From NCBI GenBank assembly GCA_009703465.1, contig WLGC01000020.1:1-9429 (forward strand): a stretch of 9,429 nucleotides of DNA. The letters are read 5' to 3'. The number at the start of each line of letters is the position of its first letter. The first letter of the stretch is position 1. Under the pieces are notes generated by a model. That model searched no databases, had not been told where the DNA came from, and worked only from the letters and a program-made list of their open reading frames with translations. Shown here in pieces: positions 1-7,165 of this stretch. Both the position numbers and the translations under genes were made by a program. Source of the DNA: Actinomycetota bacterium (lineage in GTDB: Bacteria; Actinomycetota; Actinomycetes; Actinomycetales; Microbacteriaceae).

Positions 1-372
1 GGAGTGAGGGTTATTTCAGAGGAATCAAACCGACAGGTTCTAGAAATGATGGAACGAGTTGTTGAATCTGGTGCCATCGGACGATACGGCGCCATTCCCG
101 GCTATCGAGTCGGGGCAAAAACTGGAACCGCTGAAATTCGAGATCCAAATACTGGAAAGTATGCCGGACCATACGCAATTTCATACTTTGGCGTTGCCCC
201 GATTGACAACCCGCAGTTTGTAGTAGCTGTGACCGCATATAAATCCCGCACGGTGAGTTCTTCGCTGGGTGTGGCAGCACCATTCAAGAAAATAATGCAG
301 CAGGTTCTTCGCGCGTATCGAGTTGCACCTTCCAACACAAAAACCTCCGACCTCCCTTTGAATTGGAAATAG
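1..372 (+). CDS. ftsI: FtsI / PBP3 septal peptidoglycan transpeptidase, C-terminal end (5' truncated by window)
   Basis: This is the last ~123 residues of a penicillin-binding protein; the start lies outside the window. FtsI crosslinks stem peptides at the division septum and works on the outer face of the membrane with the polymerase FtsW, encoded further down this operon. The clearest motif is KTGTAE at nt 118-135, the third conserved transpeptidase motif (K-T/S-G), preceded by GYRVGAK. The strand that follows, ISYFGVAPIDNPQFVVAV, is the usual end of the transpeptidase fold. After the ~PFKKIMQQVLRAYRV helix there is a short polar tail ending in NWK. The SxxK and SxN motifs would be upstream and cannot be seen. 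The reading frame is open from base 1 to the TAG at 370-372. Its position directly before murE is the canonical place for ftsI. Another class B PBP is possible from this fragment alone, but the context makes ftsI by far the likeliest. Confidence 0.9.
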   Translation, partial: GVRVISEESNRQVLEMMERVVESGAIGRYGAIPGYRVGAKTGTAEIRDPNTGKYAGPYAISYFGVAPIDNPQFVVAVTAYKSRTVSSSLGVAAPFKKIMQQVLRAYRVAPSNTKTSDLPLNWK

Positions 373-374
373 TG

Positions 375-1931
375 ATGACCGAAAACATTCCTCCAATTCT
401 TCGACCAGACAACGTCACCGGAGTCAGCCTGCAAAATTTAGCGGAGCAATTTAAATTAGAGACGCCAGCCCGTGAGCATAATCCTCTGCTGACTGGGATA
501 AGTATGAACACAGCAGATTTGCGCCCTGGAGATTTGTTTGTTGCAATGCCGGGCAAGAAAACCCACGGTGCAAATTTTATAGCCCGGGCAATTGAGCTCG
601 GTGCAGTTGCTGTGATTACAGACTCAGCCGGTTTTGAAGAACTGAGGAAACAAAGCTTTGATCACCAGGACGTCCCAGTCTTGGTGTTAGGGGATCCACG
701 CTCCCACCTAGGCGATCTAGCAGCTTTCGTATATGGAAACAACGCGGGCAATATGCCGAAGCTCTTTGCAACTACCGGCACCAATGGTAAAACCTCGACA
801 ACATACCTCATTGAGGCAATTCTCAGACAAATGGGTGAGGTAACTGGGCTCACCTCTACTGCAGAGCGGCACATAGCTGGAGAGAAAATTGTAAGTCGCT
901 TAACCACACCAGAGTCACCAGAAATGCATGCGCTAATTGCCAGAATGCGCGAAAAGTCAGTTACTGCAATTGCAATAGAGGTCTCAGCGCAAGCATTGTC
1001 GCAGCAGCGAGTGGATGGTTTGATTTTTGATGTTGTTGGCTTTACTAACTTGAGCCATGATCACCTAGATGACTACGCAGACATGCAAGAGTATCTTGAG
1101 GCCAAGCTTCCACTCTTTACAAAAACCCGTGCTCTTCGTGGAGTGGTTTGTCTAGATACAAAGTATGGACAAGATTTTGTAAAACGATCTGAAGTGCCTG
1201 TCGTGACAATCACCAGCGAACTTGGCGTTGCTGCGGATTGGCACGTTGCCGTAACCTCGGAAACCCCAAGTCATACATCTTTTGTATTAGCCGGCCCTAA
1301 TGGAGTAACCATAAGAACTCGGGTGTTTCTACTAGGCGCTCACATGGCCGCTAACGCCGGATTAGCAATTGCAATGCTCATCGAAGCAGGATTTGACCCA
1401 AATAAAATCGCAGCAGCAATCAAAAATGGCATAGACGCCTACCTTCCGGGGCGAACCGAATTAGTCTCGGGGCCTAATAGCCCGAATGTCTATGTTGATT
1501 TTGGACATAGTCCAGATGCATTCCTTAACACTCTTGCTGCCGTTAGAAAAGTCACAACCGGAAAACTCATAATGGTTTTTGGTGCCGATGGTGATCGAGA
1601 TGCAACCAAGCGCCCAGCAATGGCTAAGGTTGCCGCTGAAGGAAGTGACATTTTAGTTATCACTGACCACCATCCAAGATTTGAAGACCCTGACAGTATT
1701 CGCGAATCTTTAATGAACTCAGCGTTGCAGGCTCGTCCGGAAATTGAGATCTATAACGTTTCTCCTCCAGAAGCAGCGATAAGAAAAGCAGTTTCGCTGG
1801 CTCAACCAGGTGATGCAATTTACTGGGCAGGTCCTGGTCACCAGGATTACCGGGATATCAAAGGTGTTCGAACACCATACTCAGCAAGAGCGCAGGCACG
1901 CGAAGCACTCAAAGAGGCTGGTTGGTCATGA
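375..1931 (+). CDS. murE: UDP-MurNAc-tripeptide synthetase MurE (third-residue amino-acid ligase)
   Basis: This 518-residue cytoplasmic ligase adds the third amino acid to UDP-MurNAc-L-Ala-D-Glu using ATP. The N-terminal UDP-binding domain spans about residues 1-120. The central ATPase domain has GTNGKT at 135-140, TTPES from 177, EVSAQAL from 202, NLSHDHLDDY from 225, and K244 in EAK, the position of the carbamylated lysine. The C-terminal domain has LPGRTE from 357, FGADGDRD from 402, HHPR at 432-435 and GPGHQDY from 486. Family members usually have SSH, DNPR and GHE at three of these places. N414 and E468 of E. coli MurE, which contact meso-DAP, are therefore H and Q here, so the amino acid added should not be assumed to be meso-DAP. 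I chose the ATG at 375, two bases after the ftsI stop, with GGAAA at 365-369 as a weak ribosome site. In-frame GTG (372) and TTG (363) are alternatives. It overlaps murF by 4 nt. Confidence 0.97.
   Translation: MTENIPPILRPDNVTGVSLQNLAEQFKLETPAREHNPLLTGISMNTADLRPGDLFVAMPGKKTHGANFIARAIELGAVAVITDSAGFEELRKQSFDHQDVPVLVLGDPRSHLGDLAAFVYGNNAGNMPKLFATTGTNGKTSTTYLIEAILRQMGEVTGLTSTAERHIAGEKIVSRLTTPESPEMHALIARMREKSVTAIAIEVSAQALSQQRVDGLIFDVVGFTNLSHDHLDDYADMQEYLEAKLPLFTKTRALRGVVCLDTKYGQDFVKRSEVPVVTITSELGVAADWHVAVTSETPSHTSFVLAGPNGVTIRTRVFLLGAHMAANAGLAIAMLIEAGFDPNKIAAAIKNGIDAYLPGRTELVSGPNSPNVYVDFGHSPDAFLNTLAAVRKVTTGKLIMVFGADGDRDATKRPAMAKVAAEGSDILVITDHHPRFEDPDSIRESLMNSALQARPEIEIYNVSPPEAAIRKAVSLAQPGDAIYWAGPGHQDYRDIKGVRTPYSARAQAREALKEAGWS
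1913..1917 (+). promoter_or_regulatory. Probable ribosome binding site for murF
   Basis: AGAGG in the last codons of murE is 10 nt from ATG at 1928. The spacing is slightly long but workable. It supports the ATG over the TTG at 1922, which would have only 4 nt of spacing. Confidence 0.55.
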
Positions 1932-3328
1932 TTGACATTTCCGTTGAAGAAATTGCTGAATTTGTTTCCGGCGAATTGAATGGCCAATCGCAGATAAGAG
2001 TTACCGGTTCAGTTGAAACTGATTCAAGGCTTTGCGAGCCCGGCAGTTTATTCGTTGCAAAACCCGGCGAGTTTACCGATGGTCATGAATTCATCGCATC
2101 TGCTGTCGAACAAGGGGCAGTAGCGGTAATTGTTGAACGATTTGTTGAGGGTGTTAGTGTCCCGCAGATAAAGGTTGCAGATTCAGTGTCAGCTCTTGGA
2201 CTACTTGCTATGAATGTCCTCAGTGTAATTAGAGCAAAAAATAATCTGAAGGTAATTGGTATTACTGGATCAAACGGTAAAACCACAACCAAAAACATGC
2301 TTAAGGCAATCCTCAGTCGTGCGGGCGAAACAATCGCGCCGATTGAGTCTTATAACAATGAGGTTGGTGCGCCATATTCAATACTTCAGGTGACTGAAAA
2401 AACCAAATACCTCGTTGTCGAGCTTGGCGCCGGAGGCTTTGGAACAATTAAGTACCTAGCCAATATTTCAAAGCCGGACATCGGTGTTGTGCTAAAGGTA
2501 GGTTTGGCGCACGTGGGGGAGTTTGGGTCGATTGAGAATACGGCGAAGATAAAATCTGAACTTGTTGAGAGCCTAGCTCCGGATTCAATTGCAATTCTCA
2601 ACTACGATGACGGCTACGTCAGAGCGATGGCTGAGAAAACTGAGGCCAAGACTCTTTGGTTTGGTACAGCGGCCGAATCGGACTTCAGAGCAAACGCGCA
2701 AGCGGTAAGTGTCAACGGCACACACTTTGATCTTTCTTGGCCCGACGGTCAAGTAAGTTCGGTAAATCTCCAAATTCTTGGCGAGCACCACGTTCTTAAC
2801 GCATTAGCTGCCGCGGCTGTGGCATACACGCTCGGAGTTTCAAAATCAGAAATTGTGTCTGCCCTAGAGCAAATGCCGTTAGCCGAGCGCTGGCGAATGG
2901 AGGTTTTTCATCGAGGTGACGGAGTCATCTTCATTAATGATGCCTACAACGCAAGTCCGGATTCCATGAAGGCCGCTTTGCAAACTTTGGCTCAGATTGG
3001 ACGAGGGAAGCATCGAACCATAGCAATTCTTGGCGAGATGGCTGAGCTTGGAGAATTTTCAAGACATGAGCACGACGCTATCGGTCGCGTGGCTGTGCGG
3101 CTAAACATTGATGAGTTAGTTGTAGTCGGCCAAGGGGCAAAGCTAATCCACATGGGAGCAGAACAAGAGGGCTCCTGGGGTGGTGAGTCAAAATTCTTCA
3201 CTGAAATTGACCAGGCTTTGGCCTATGTTCGTGGAATGCTTAGGGCTGGAGATTTAGTACTAGTCAAGTCATCAAATTCAGCAAATCTTCGAAAACTGGG
3301 AGATGACTTAGTGGAGGAAGTTTCGTGA
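1928..3328 (+). CDS. murF: UDP-MurNAc-tripeptide--D-alanyl-D-alanine ligase MurF
   Basis: This 466-residue cytoplasmic ligase attaches D-Ala-D-Ala to the UDP-MurNAc-tripeptide and finishes the pentapeptide precursor. The N-terminal domain runs to about residue 95 and has DSR, then [17 protein letters not shown]. The central ATPase domain has the P-loop GSNGKTT at 114-120, NNEVG at 143-147, [11 protein letters not shown] from 191, and a lysine in IKSEL near 209, the usual carbamylation site. After [11 protein letters not shown] (from 285), the C-terminal domain has [14 protein letters not shown] from 337, and [10 protein letters not shown]. The end motif is VKSSNS where many homologues have VKGSR. 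I chose the ATG at 1928, which overlaps the murE stop as ATGA. AGAGG at 1913-1917 lies 10 nt upstream, and a TTG two codons earlier is less likely. The gene ends in a 4-nt GTGA overlap with mraY. Length and motif order are normal for the family. Confidence 0.97.
   Translation: MIDISVEEIAEFVSGELNGQSQIRVTGSVETDSRLCEPGSLFVAKPGEFTDGHEFIASAVEQGAVAVIVERFVEGVSVPQIKVADSVSALGLLAMNVLSVIRAKNNLKVIGITGSNGKTTTKNMLKAILSRAGETIAPIESYNNEVGAPYSILQVTEKTKYLVVELGAGGFGTIKYLANISKPDIGVVLKVGLAHVGEFGSIENTAKIKSELVESLAPDSIAILNYDDGYVRAMAEKTEAKTLWFGTAAESDFRANAQAVSVNGTHFDLSWPDGQVSSVNLQILGEHHVLNALAAAAVAYTLGVSKSEIVSALEQMPLAERWRMEVFHRGDGVIFINDAYNASPDSMKAALQTLAQIGRGKHRTIAILGEMAELGEFSRHEHDAIGRVAVRLNIDELVVVGQGAKLIHMGAEQEGSWGGESKFFTEIDQALAYVRGMLRAGDLVLVKSSNSANLRKLGDDLVEEVS
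3313..3317 (+). promoter_or_regulatory. Ribosome binding site for mraY
   Basis: GGAGG lies within the last codons of murF, 7 nt before GTG at 3325. It is the strongest Shine-Dalgarno match in the window. It supports the GTG, which overlaps the murF stop by 4 nt, as the true mraY start. Confidence 0.85.
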
Positions 3329-4425
3329 GAGCAATTTTGCTAGCCGGAGGAATCTCCATGGCGTTTACCTTGTTTACAACACCTGGATTTATCTGGCTGT
3401 TTCGCCGCTTGCGCTGGGGTCAATTTATCCGCGAAGACGGACCAAAAGCTCACCACACTAAACATGGAACCCCAACCATGGGCGGTGTTGTCATTATTGT
3501 CGCTGCAGTTCTTGGTTATTTTGTTGGAAAGCTCGCAAACTTTGAAACCCCTAGCATCTCGGCTCTTCTAGTTCTGATGATGTTGGTTGGCCTGGGCCTT
3601 GTGGGATTCATCGATGATTTTATAAAAACACATCGCCAACGAAGCCTTGGCCTTAGTGGTTGGGCAAAAATTGGACTGCAAGGAGTCGTTGCCACTGTAT
3701 TTGCCGTTCTTGCTTTGCAATTTCCAAATGAGGCCGGACTTACACCAGCTTCTACCAAGATTTCAGTAGTACGAGATACCAACTTAGATCTGATGATGTT
3801 TGGAACAATCATCGGAGTAGTTTTGTTTATCGCTTGGATTTACATCCTGGTGGCCAGCGCTTCCAATGGAGTAAATATTGCCGACGGTCTGGATGGCCTT
3901 GCTACCGGTTCGAGCATTATGGCAATTGGCGCTTACACCGTTATTGGTTTTTGGCAATTCAATCAAGCTTGTGGAACTGTAATTGAAAATATTGCAAGCT
4001 GCTACCAGGTAAGGGATCCGCTTGATTTAGCCGTAGTCTCATCTGCAATTGTCGGAGCTCTAATTGGATTCCTATGGTGGAATACATCCCCGGCTCAGAT
4101 TTTTATGGGGGACACCGGCTCACTTGGGCTTGGCGGCGCATTGGCTGCTCTTGCGATTCTTTCTAGAACAGAAATATTACTAATTCTTATTGGCGGAATT
4201 TTTGTTGTGGTTACTGGCTCGGTAGTTATTCAAAGAGTATTTTTCAAACTGACCAAGTGGAAGACCGGAACGGGTAAACGTGTTTTTCTAATGTCTCCAC
4301 TGCATCACCACTTTGAACTTCGCGGCTGGGCTCAGGTCACCGTAGTGGTTCGCTTTTGGATTATCGCTGGGCTTTGCACAGTGAGCGGAATCGGCTTGTT
4401 CTACATCGAGTGGATTTACGGTTAG
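3325..4425 (+). CDS. mraY: Phospho-N-acetylmuramoyl-pentapeptide transferase MraY
   Basis: This 366-residue integral membrane enzyme transfers phospho-MurNAc-pentapeptide from UDP to undecaprenyl phosphate on the inner face of the membrane, making lipid I. About ten hydrophobic segments are visible, near residues 3-26, 52-68, 79-98, 113-132, 157-177, 195-210, 235-252, 265-282, 283-306 and 340-363. The cytoplasmic signature motifs are all present: [14 protein letters not shown] from 41, IDDF with D97 and D98, [12 protein letters not shown] from 184, FMGDTGS from 260 with D263, and PLHHHFE with H327-H329. The three aspartates match the magnesium and catalytic positions of known MraY enzymes. 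A loop predicted to be outside the membrane, at about 211-233, carries two cysteines (C216, C226). The start is GTG at 3325 inside the murF stop, with a strong GGAGG at 3313-3317 seven bases upstream. The stop is 5 nt before murD. Confidence 0.98.
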   Translation: MRAILLAGGISMAFTLFTTPGFIWLFRRLRWGQFIREDGPKAHHTKHGTPTMGGVVIIVAAVLGYFVGKLANFETPSISALLVLMMLVGLGLVGFIDDFIKTHRQRSLGLSGWAKIGLQGVVATVFAVLALQFPNEAGLTPASTKISVVRDTNLDLMMFGTIIGVVLFIAWIYILVASASNGVNIADGLDGLATGSSIMAIGAYTVIGFWQFNQACGTVIENIASCYQVRDPLDLAVVSSAIVGALIGFLWWNTSPAQIFMGDTGSLGLGGALAALAILSRTEILLILIGGIFVVVTGSVVIQRVFFKLTKWKTGTGKRVFLMSPLHHHFELRGWAQVTVVVRFWIIAGLCTVSGIGLFYIEWIYG

Positions 4426-4430
4426 CTTGC

Positions 4431-5894
4431 ATGAAAAAGGATTACTCTCTTTTTAACAGTTGGCATTCGAATTGGAGCGAATTAAAAGTAGTTGTTCTTG
4501 GATTAGGAGTATCGGGTTTTTCAGTTGCAGACACTCTCGCTGAACTCGGCTCAAAACTCTTGGTTGTTTCTGAAGATGCTGAGGCTGAACTCTTAGATAT
4601 TCTCGACGTGCTCGATGTCGAGCACATAACTGGGGACCAAGCCGAGGGTCTGCCAAAGCGCGTTATTGAATTTGAACCAGATCTGATTATTACCTCACCG
4701 GGGGTGAGGCCTGAACATCCGCTGCTTCAATGGGCAAGTAGCAGAGAAATTCCTATCTGGATAGATGTTGACTTAGCTTGGCGGCTCAGAGATAAAACTG
4801 CAAAGGCAGCTGATTGGATCGCCGTCACCGGAACCAATGGCAAAACCACAACAGTTCAACTAGTCGAGGCGATGATCCAGACTCAGGGGCTTCGCGCAAT
4901 TGCCTGCGGAAACATTGGAGTGCCAATTCTTGATGCCATTCGAGACCCAGTGGGACTGGATGCACTGGTTGTGGAGCTTTCTAGTTTTCAGCTTCACTAC
5001 CTTGGCCACATAGAACCATTTGCCAGTGCGGTTTTAAATCTTGCAAACGATCACCTTGATTGGCATGGAAGCTTTGAAGTTTATGGTGAGACTAAGTCAA
5101 AAATTTATCAAAACACTTCAGTAGCCTGCATCTACAACCTGAATGACTTAGCAACCGAAAAAATGGTTGAAAATGCAGAAGTGATTGAGGGTGCCCGTGC
5201 TGTGGCGTTCACAACCGGGTTGCCGTCAAGATCTCAGGTGGGTTTCGTAGAAGACATTCTTTGCGACAGGGCATTTATCGATGATCGCGCAAACAGCGCT
5301 CTAGAGATTGCCACACTTGAAGATCTATCGCAGATTGGAGTGCTAACCCCGCACCTCATGGCAAACGTAGCGGCAGCCACCGCTCTAGCACGCGCCTATT
5401 CGATCTCCCCAGAATCCATCAGAACTGCAATAAGGACTTTTAAGCTAGACGCACACCGAATGGAACTGGTTGCAGAGGTTAATGGAGTTTCTTGGATTGA
5501 TGACTCTAAGGCAACCAACCCACACGCAGCCGCAGCATCACTGAATTCATTCGAAAACATCATTTGGATTGTCGGTGGATTGCTAAAAGGGGTTGACATC
5601 TCAGAAGTAATTGAAAGCTACGCTGGCAGACTCAAAGCTGCAATAGTAATTGGCCTGGAGCGCGAAAATGTTCTTGACTCATTGGGAAAACATGCTCCCG
5701 GCATCCAGCTAATTGAGATTGATAACTCCGACGCGGTCATGCACGATGCGGTCAAAGCTGCTCTAGGCTTGGCCAAAACCGGGGATACGGTTTTACTTGC
5801 CCCGGCTGCTGCATCAATGGATCAGTTCAAGGATTACGCCGATCGTGGTCGCAAATTTGCCGAACAAGTTCATTTCCAGTTAGGAGTGAGCTAG
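4431..5894 (+). CDS. murD: UDP-MurNAc-L-alanine--D-glutamate ligase MurD
   Basis: This 487-residue cytoplasmic ligase adds D-glutamate to UDP-MurNAc-L-Ala with ATP. The N-terminal Rossmann-like domain starts with VVLGLGVSGFSVADTL (from 21) and has TSPGVRPEHP (from 88). The ATPase domain has the P-loop GTNGKTT at 134-140, GNIGVP at 160-165, ELSSFQL at 182-188, NDHLDWHGS from 206, and K222 in ETK, the likely carbamylated lysine. The C-terminal domain has AHRMELV from 341, DDSKATNPHAA from 357, GGLLKGVD from 382 and LAPAAASMDQF from 456. The GGLLKG form, instead of GGxDKG, is what I recall from actinobacterial MurD. The ATG at 4431 gives a normal N-terminus, but no purine-rich ribosome site is visible before it. 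The frame stays open upstream to 4356 inside mraY, with a possible GTG at 4410, but that extension has no family-like sequence. The TAG stop shares one base with the ftsW start. Confidence 0.97.
   Translation: MKKDYSLFNSWHSNWSELKVVVLGLGVSGFSVADTLAELGSKLLVVSEDAEAELLDILDVLDVEHITGDQAEGLPKRVIEFEPDLIITSPGVRPEHPLLQWASSREIPIWIDVDLAWRLRDKTAKAADWIAVTGTNGKTTTVQLVEAMIQTQGLRAIACGNIGVPILDAIRDPVGLDALVVELSSFQLHYLGHIEPFASAVLNLANDHLDWHGSFEVYGETKSKIYQNTSVACIYNLNDLATEKMVENAEVIEGARAVAFTTGLPSRSQVGFVEDILCDRAFIDDRANSALEIATLEDLSQIGVLTPHLMANVAAATALARAYSISPESIRTAIRTFKLDAHRMELVAEVNGVSWIDDSKATNPHAAAASLNSFENIIWIVGGLLKGVDISEVIESYAGRLKAAIVIGLERENVLDSLGKHAPGIQLIEIDNSDAVMHDAVKAALGLAKTGDTVLLAPAAASMDQFKDYADRGRKFAEQVHFQLGVS
5882..5886 (+). 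promoter_or_regulatory. Ribosome binding site for ftsW
   Basis: AGGAG sits in the 3' end of murD, 7 nt before GTG at 5894. It decides the ftsW start, because the GTG shares its first base with the last base of the murD TAG stop. Confidence 0.8.
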
Positions 5895-7165
5895 TGGCTA
5901 GTCAAAAATTAAAATCCGCAAGAGCAGTCTCACCAAGAAAAATTGCTAAAACCCGGAAGCCGAGTATTCCAATCACAGCAATATCTAGGGCTTTTTTTGA
6001 TCGAGTATTCAAAGCGCAATCAATTGAGTTCTACCGACTGCTTGGCATAACTCTTTTCCTGGTGGCATTTGGATTGGTGATGGTTCTCTCAGCTTCATCG
6101 ATTGACTCTTTGGTCGCAAATAACAATTCATTTGAAGTTGCTGGGCGGCAGTTAGTTTTTGCGGCAGTGGGTTTGGTTGCGCTTTCGTTCGTCTCACTGA
6201 TGAGTGTCGAATACATAAAATCAAAAGCGAAGCTATTTTTCATAGGGGCAATGGGGCTCCAATTGGCAGTGTTTTTTATCGGTATTGATGTCAATGGAAA
6301 CCGAAACTGGATAGATGTATTTGGTCTCTTCACGATTCAGCCCTCCGAGTTTCTAAAAGTCGCTGTAATTTTGCACGTGTCTCTATACCTCTCAACCCAG
6401 CAACAGTATCTTGATGATCCAAAAGTTTGGCAGCGGGCAATCTTTATTAGCGCAGCGGCAATCGCCTTAGTATTGGCTGGCCGAGACCTAGGTACCGGAC
6501 TCATCATGTTGATTACTTTTGTGGGCCTTATGGCTCTTGCTGGAATGCCAGGCAAGTTATTGAATATGGTGCTTCTTGGAATTCTGATTTTGACCCCGTT
6601 GGCTTTAATGTCAAGCACTTCCCGCATGGGCAGAATTACCGCTTGGTTAAATCCAAATGGAGTTGATCCATTGAATTACAACTGGCAGTCTGAGCACGGA
6701 ATGTGGGCGCTAGCAGCTGGGAGAGTTTTCGGCGCCGGACTTGGTGAGTCCAAAATGAAGTGGAGTTGGATTCCTGAGGTTGAAAACGACTTTATTTTTG
6801 CCATCATCGGCGAAGAACTTGGTTTAGTTGGCGCTTTGGTTGTCATCCTGCTTTTTGTTTTCCTTGCCTTCTCGATGCTTCGAATCATGCAGCGAACCAG
6901 TGATCCATTTAAGCGAAACGTTGTGCAGGGCGTGATGCTGTGGATTGTCTTTCAGGCTCTAGTGAACATTGCCGTTGTGCTGCGGCTGCTTCCAGTGCTT
7001 GGCGTTCCACTGCCACTTATTTCCGCCGGTGGCTCCTCGTTAATCTCAGCACTTACTGCCGTTGGTGTGGTCTTAGCGATTGAGCGCGAAAATCACTCCC
7101 AGCCAAGAACAGCAAGACCCCAGATTCAGCGCGGTTCCAAATCATCACTGCGGAGAAAAGCTTGA
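5894..7165 (+). CDS. ftsW: Septal peptidoglycan glycosyltransferase FtsW (SEDS family)
   Basis: This 423-residue membrane protein of the SEDS family polymerises lipid II into glycan strands at the division site and works with FtsI. A basic cytoplasmic N-terminus of about 45 residues, rich in K and R, precedes about ten hydrophobic segments, near 47-68, 85-107, 112-132, 146-165, 182-197, 198-216, 221-240, 302-325, 344-365 and 370-395. A basic tail follows from about 397. Family motifs are GNRNWID from 135, QPSEFLK at 149-155, GRDLGTG from 196, and DFIFAIIGEELG from 299, where D299 matches the essential aspartate of SEDS polymerases. The end signature is PLPLISAGGSS from 372. Just before D299 the sequence is EVEN, where EAHT or EAHN is common. 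RodA is the main alternative, but the position between murD and murG favours FtsW. The GTG start at 5894 has AGGAG at 5882-5886, seven bases upstream. Confidence 0.96.
   Translation: MASQKLKSARAVSPRKIAKTRKPSIPITAISRAFFDRVFKAQSIEFYRLLGITLFLVAFGLVMVLSASSIDSLVANNNSFEVAGRQLVFAAVGLVALSFVSLMSVEYIKSKAKLFFIGAMGLQLAVFFIGIDVNGNRNWIDVFGLFTIQPSEFLKVAVILHVSLYLSTQQQYLDDPKVWQRAIFISAAAIALVLAGRDLGTGLIMLITFVGLMALAGMPGKLLNMVLLGILILTPLALMSSTSRMGRITAWLNPNGVDPLNYNWQSEHGMWALAAGRVFGAGLGESKMKWSWIPEVENDFIFAIIGEELGLVGALVVILLFVFLAFSMLRIMQRTSDPFKRNVVQGVMLWIVFQALVNIAVVLRLLPVLGVPLPLISAGGSSLISALTAVGVVLAIERENHSQPRTARPQIQRGSKSSLRRKA
7152..7155 (+). promoter_or_regulatory. Ribosome binding site for murG (TTG start)
   Basis: GGAG in the last codons of ftsW lies 6 nt before TTG at 7162. 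Together with the family-like N-terminus that follows, it supports the rare TTG as the initiation codon. Confidence 0.75.

Noticed and set aside
363..374. Longer murE beginning at TTG 363 or GTG 372
   Set aside because: TTG at 363 lies within the ftsI coding end and has no ribosome site upstream. GTG at 372 leaves only 2 nt after the GGAAA element. ATG at 375 has better spacing, although the choice between 372 and 375 is not firm.
102..434. Minus-strand open frames here and elsewhere (for example 3516-3812, 6031-6333, 7875-8135)
   Set aside because: All are antisense to well-supported conserved genes, have no recognisable protein family sequence, and are of the size expected from shadow frames in coding DNA of this composition.
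4356..4430. 25-residue N-terminal extension of murD
   Set aside because: It lies out of frame inside the conserved MraY C-terminus and shows no MurD-like sequence. The residues from ATG 4431 already give a normal MurD beginning.
777..4850. Similar DNA at 777-794, 2270-2288 and 4830-4850, looking like a dispersed repeat
   Set aside because: These are the codons of the P-loop G(T/S)NGKT(T/S) in the related ligases MurE, MurF and MurD. The likeness is protein family homology, not a DNA repeat element.
5594..5630. TTGACA promoter-like boxes, for example near 203, 1932 and 5594
   Set aside because: Each lies within conserved coding sequence, and none has a convincing TATAAT-like box at 16-18 nt. 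The codons for I/V-D account for the TTGACA strings.
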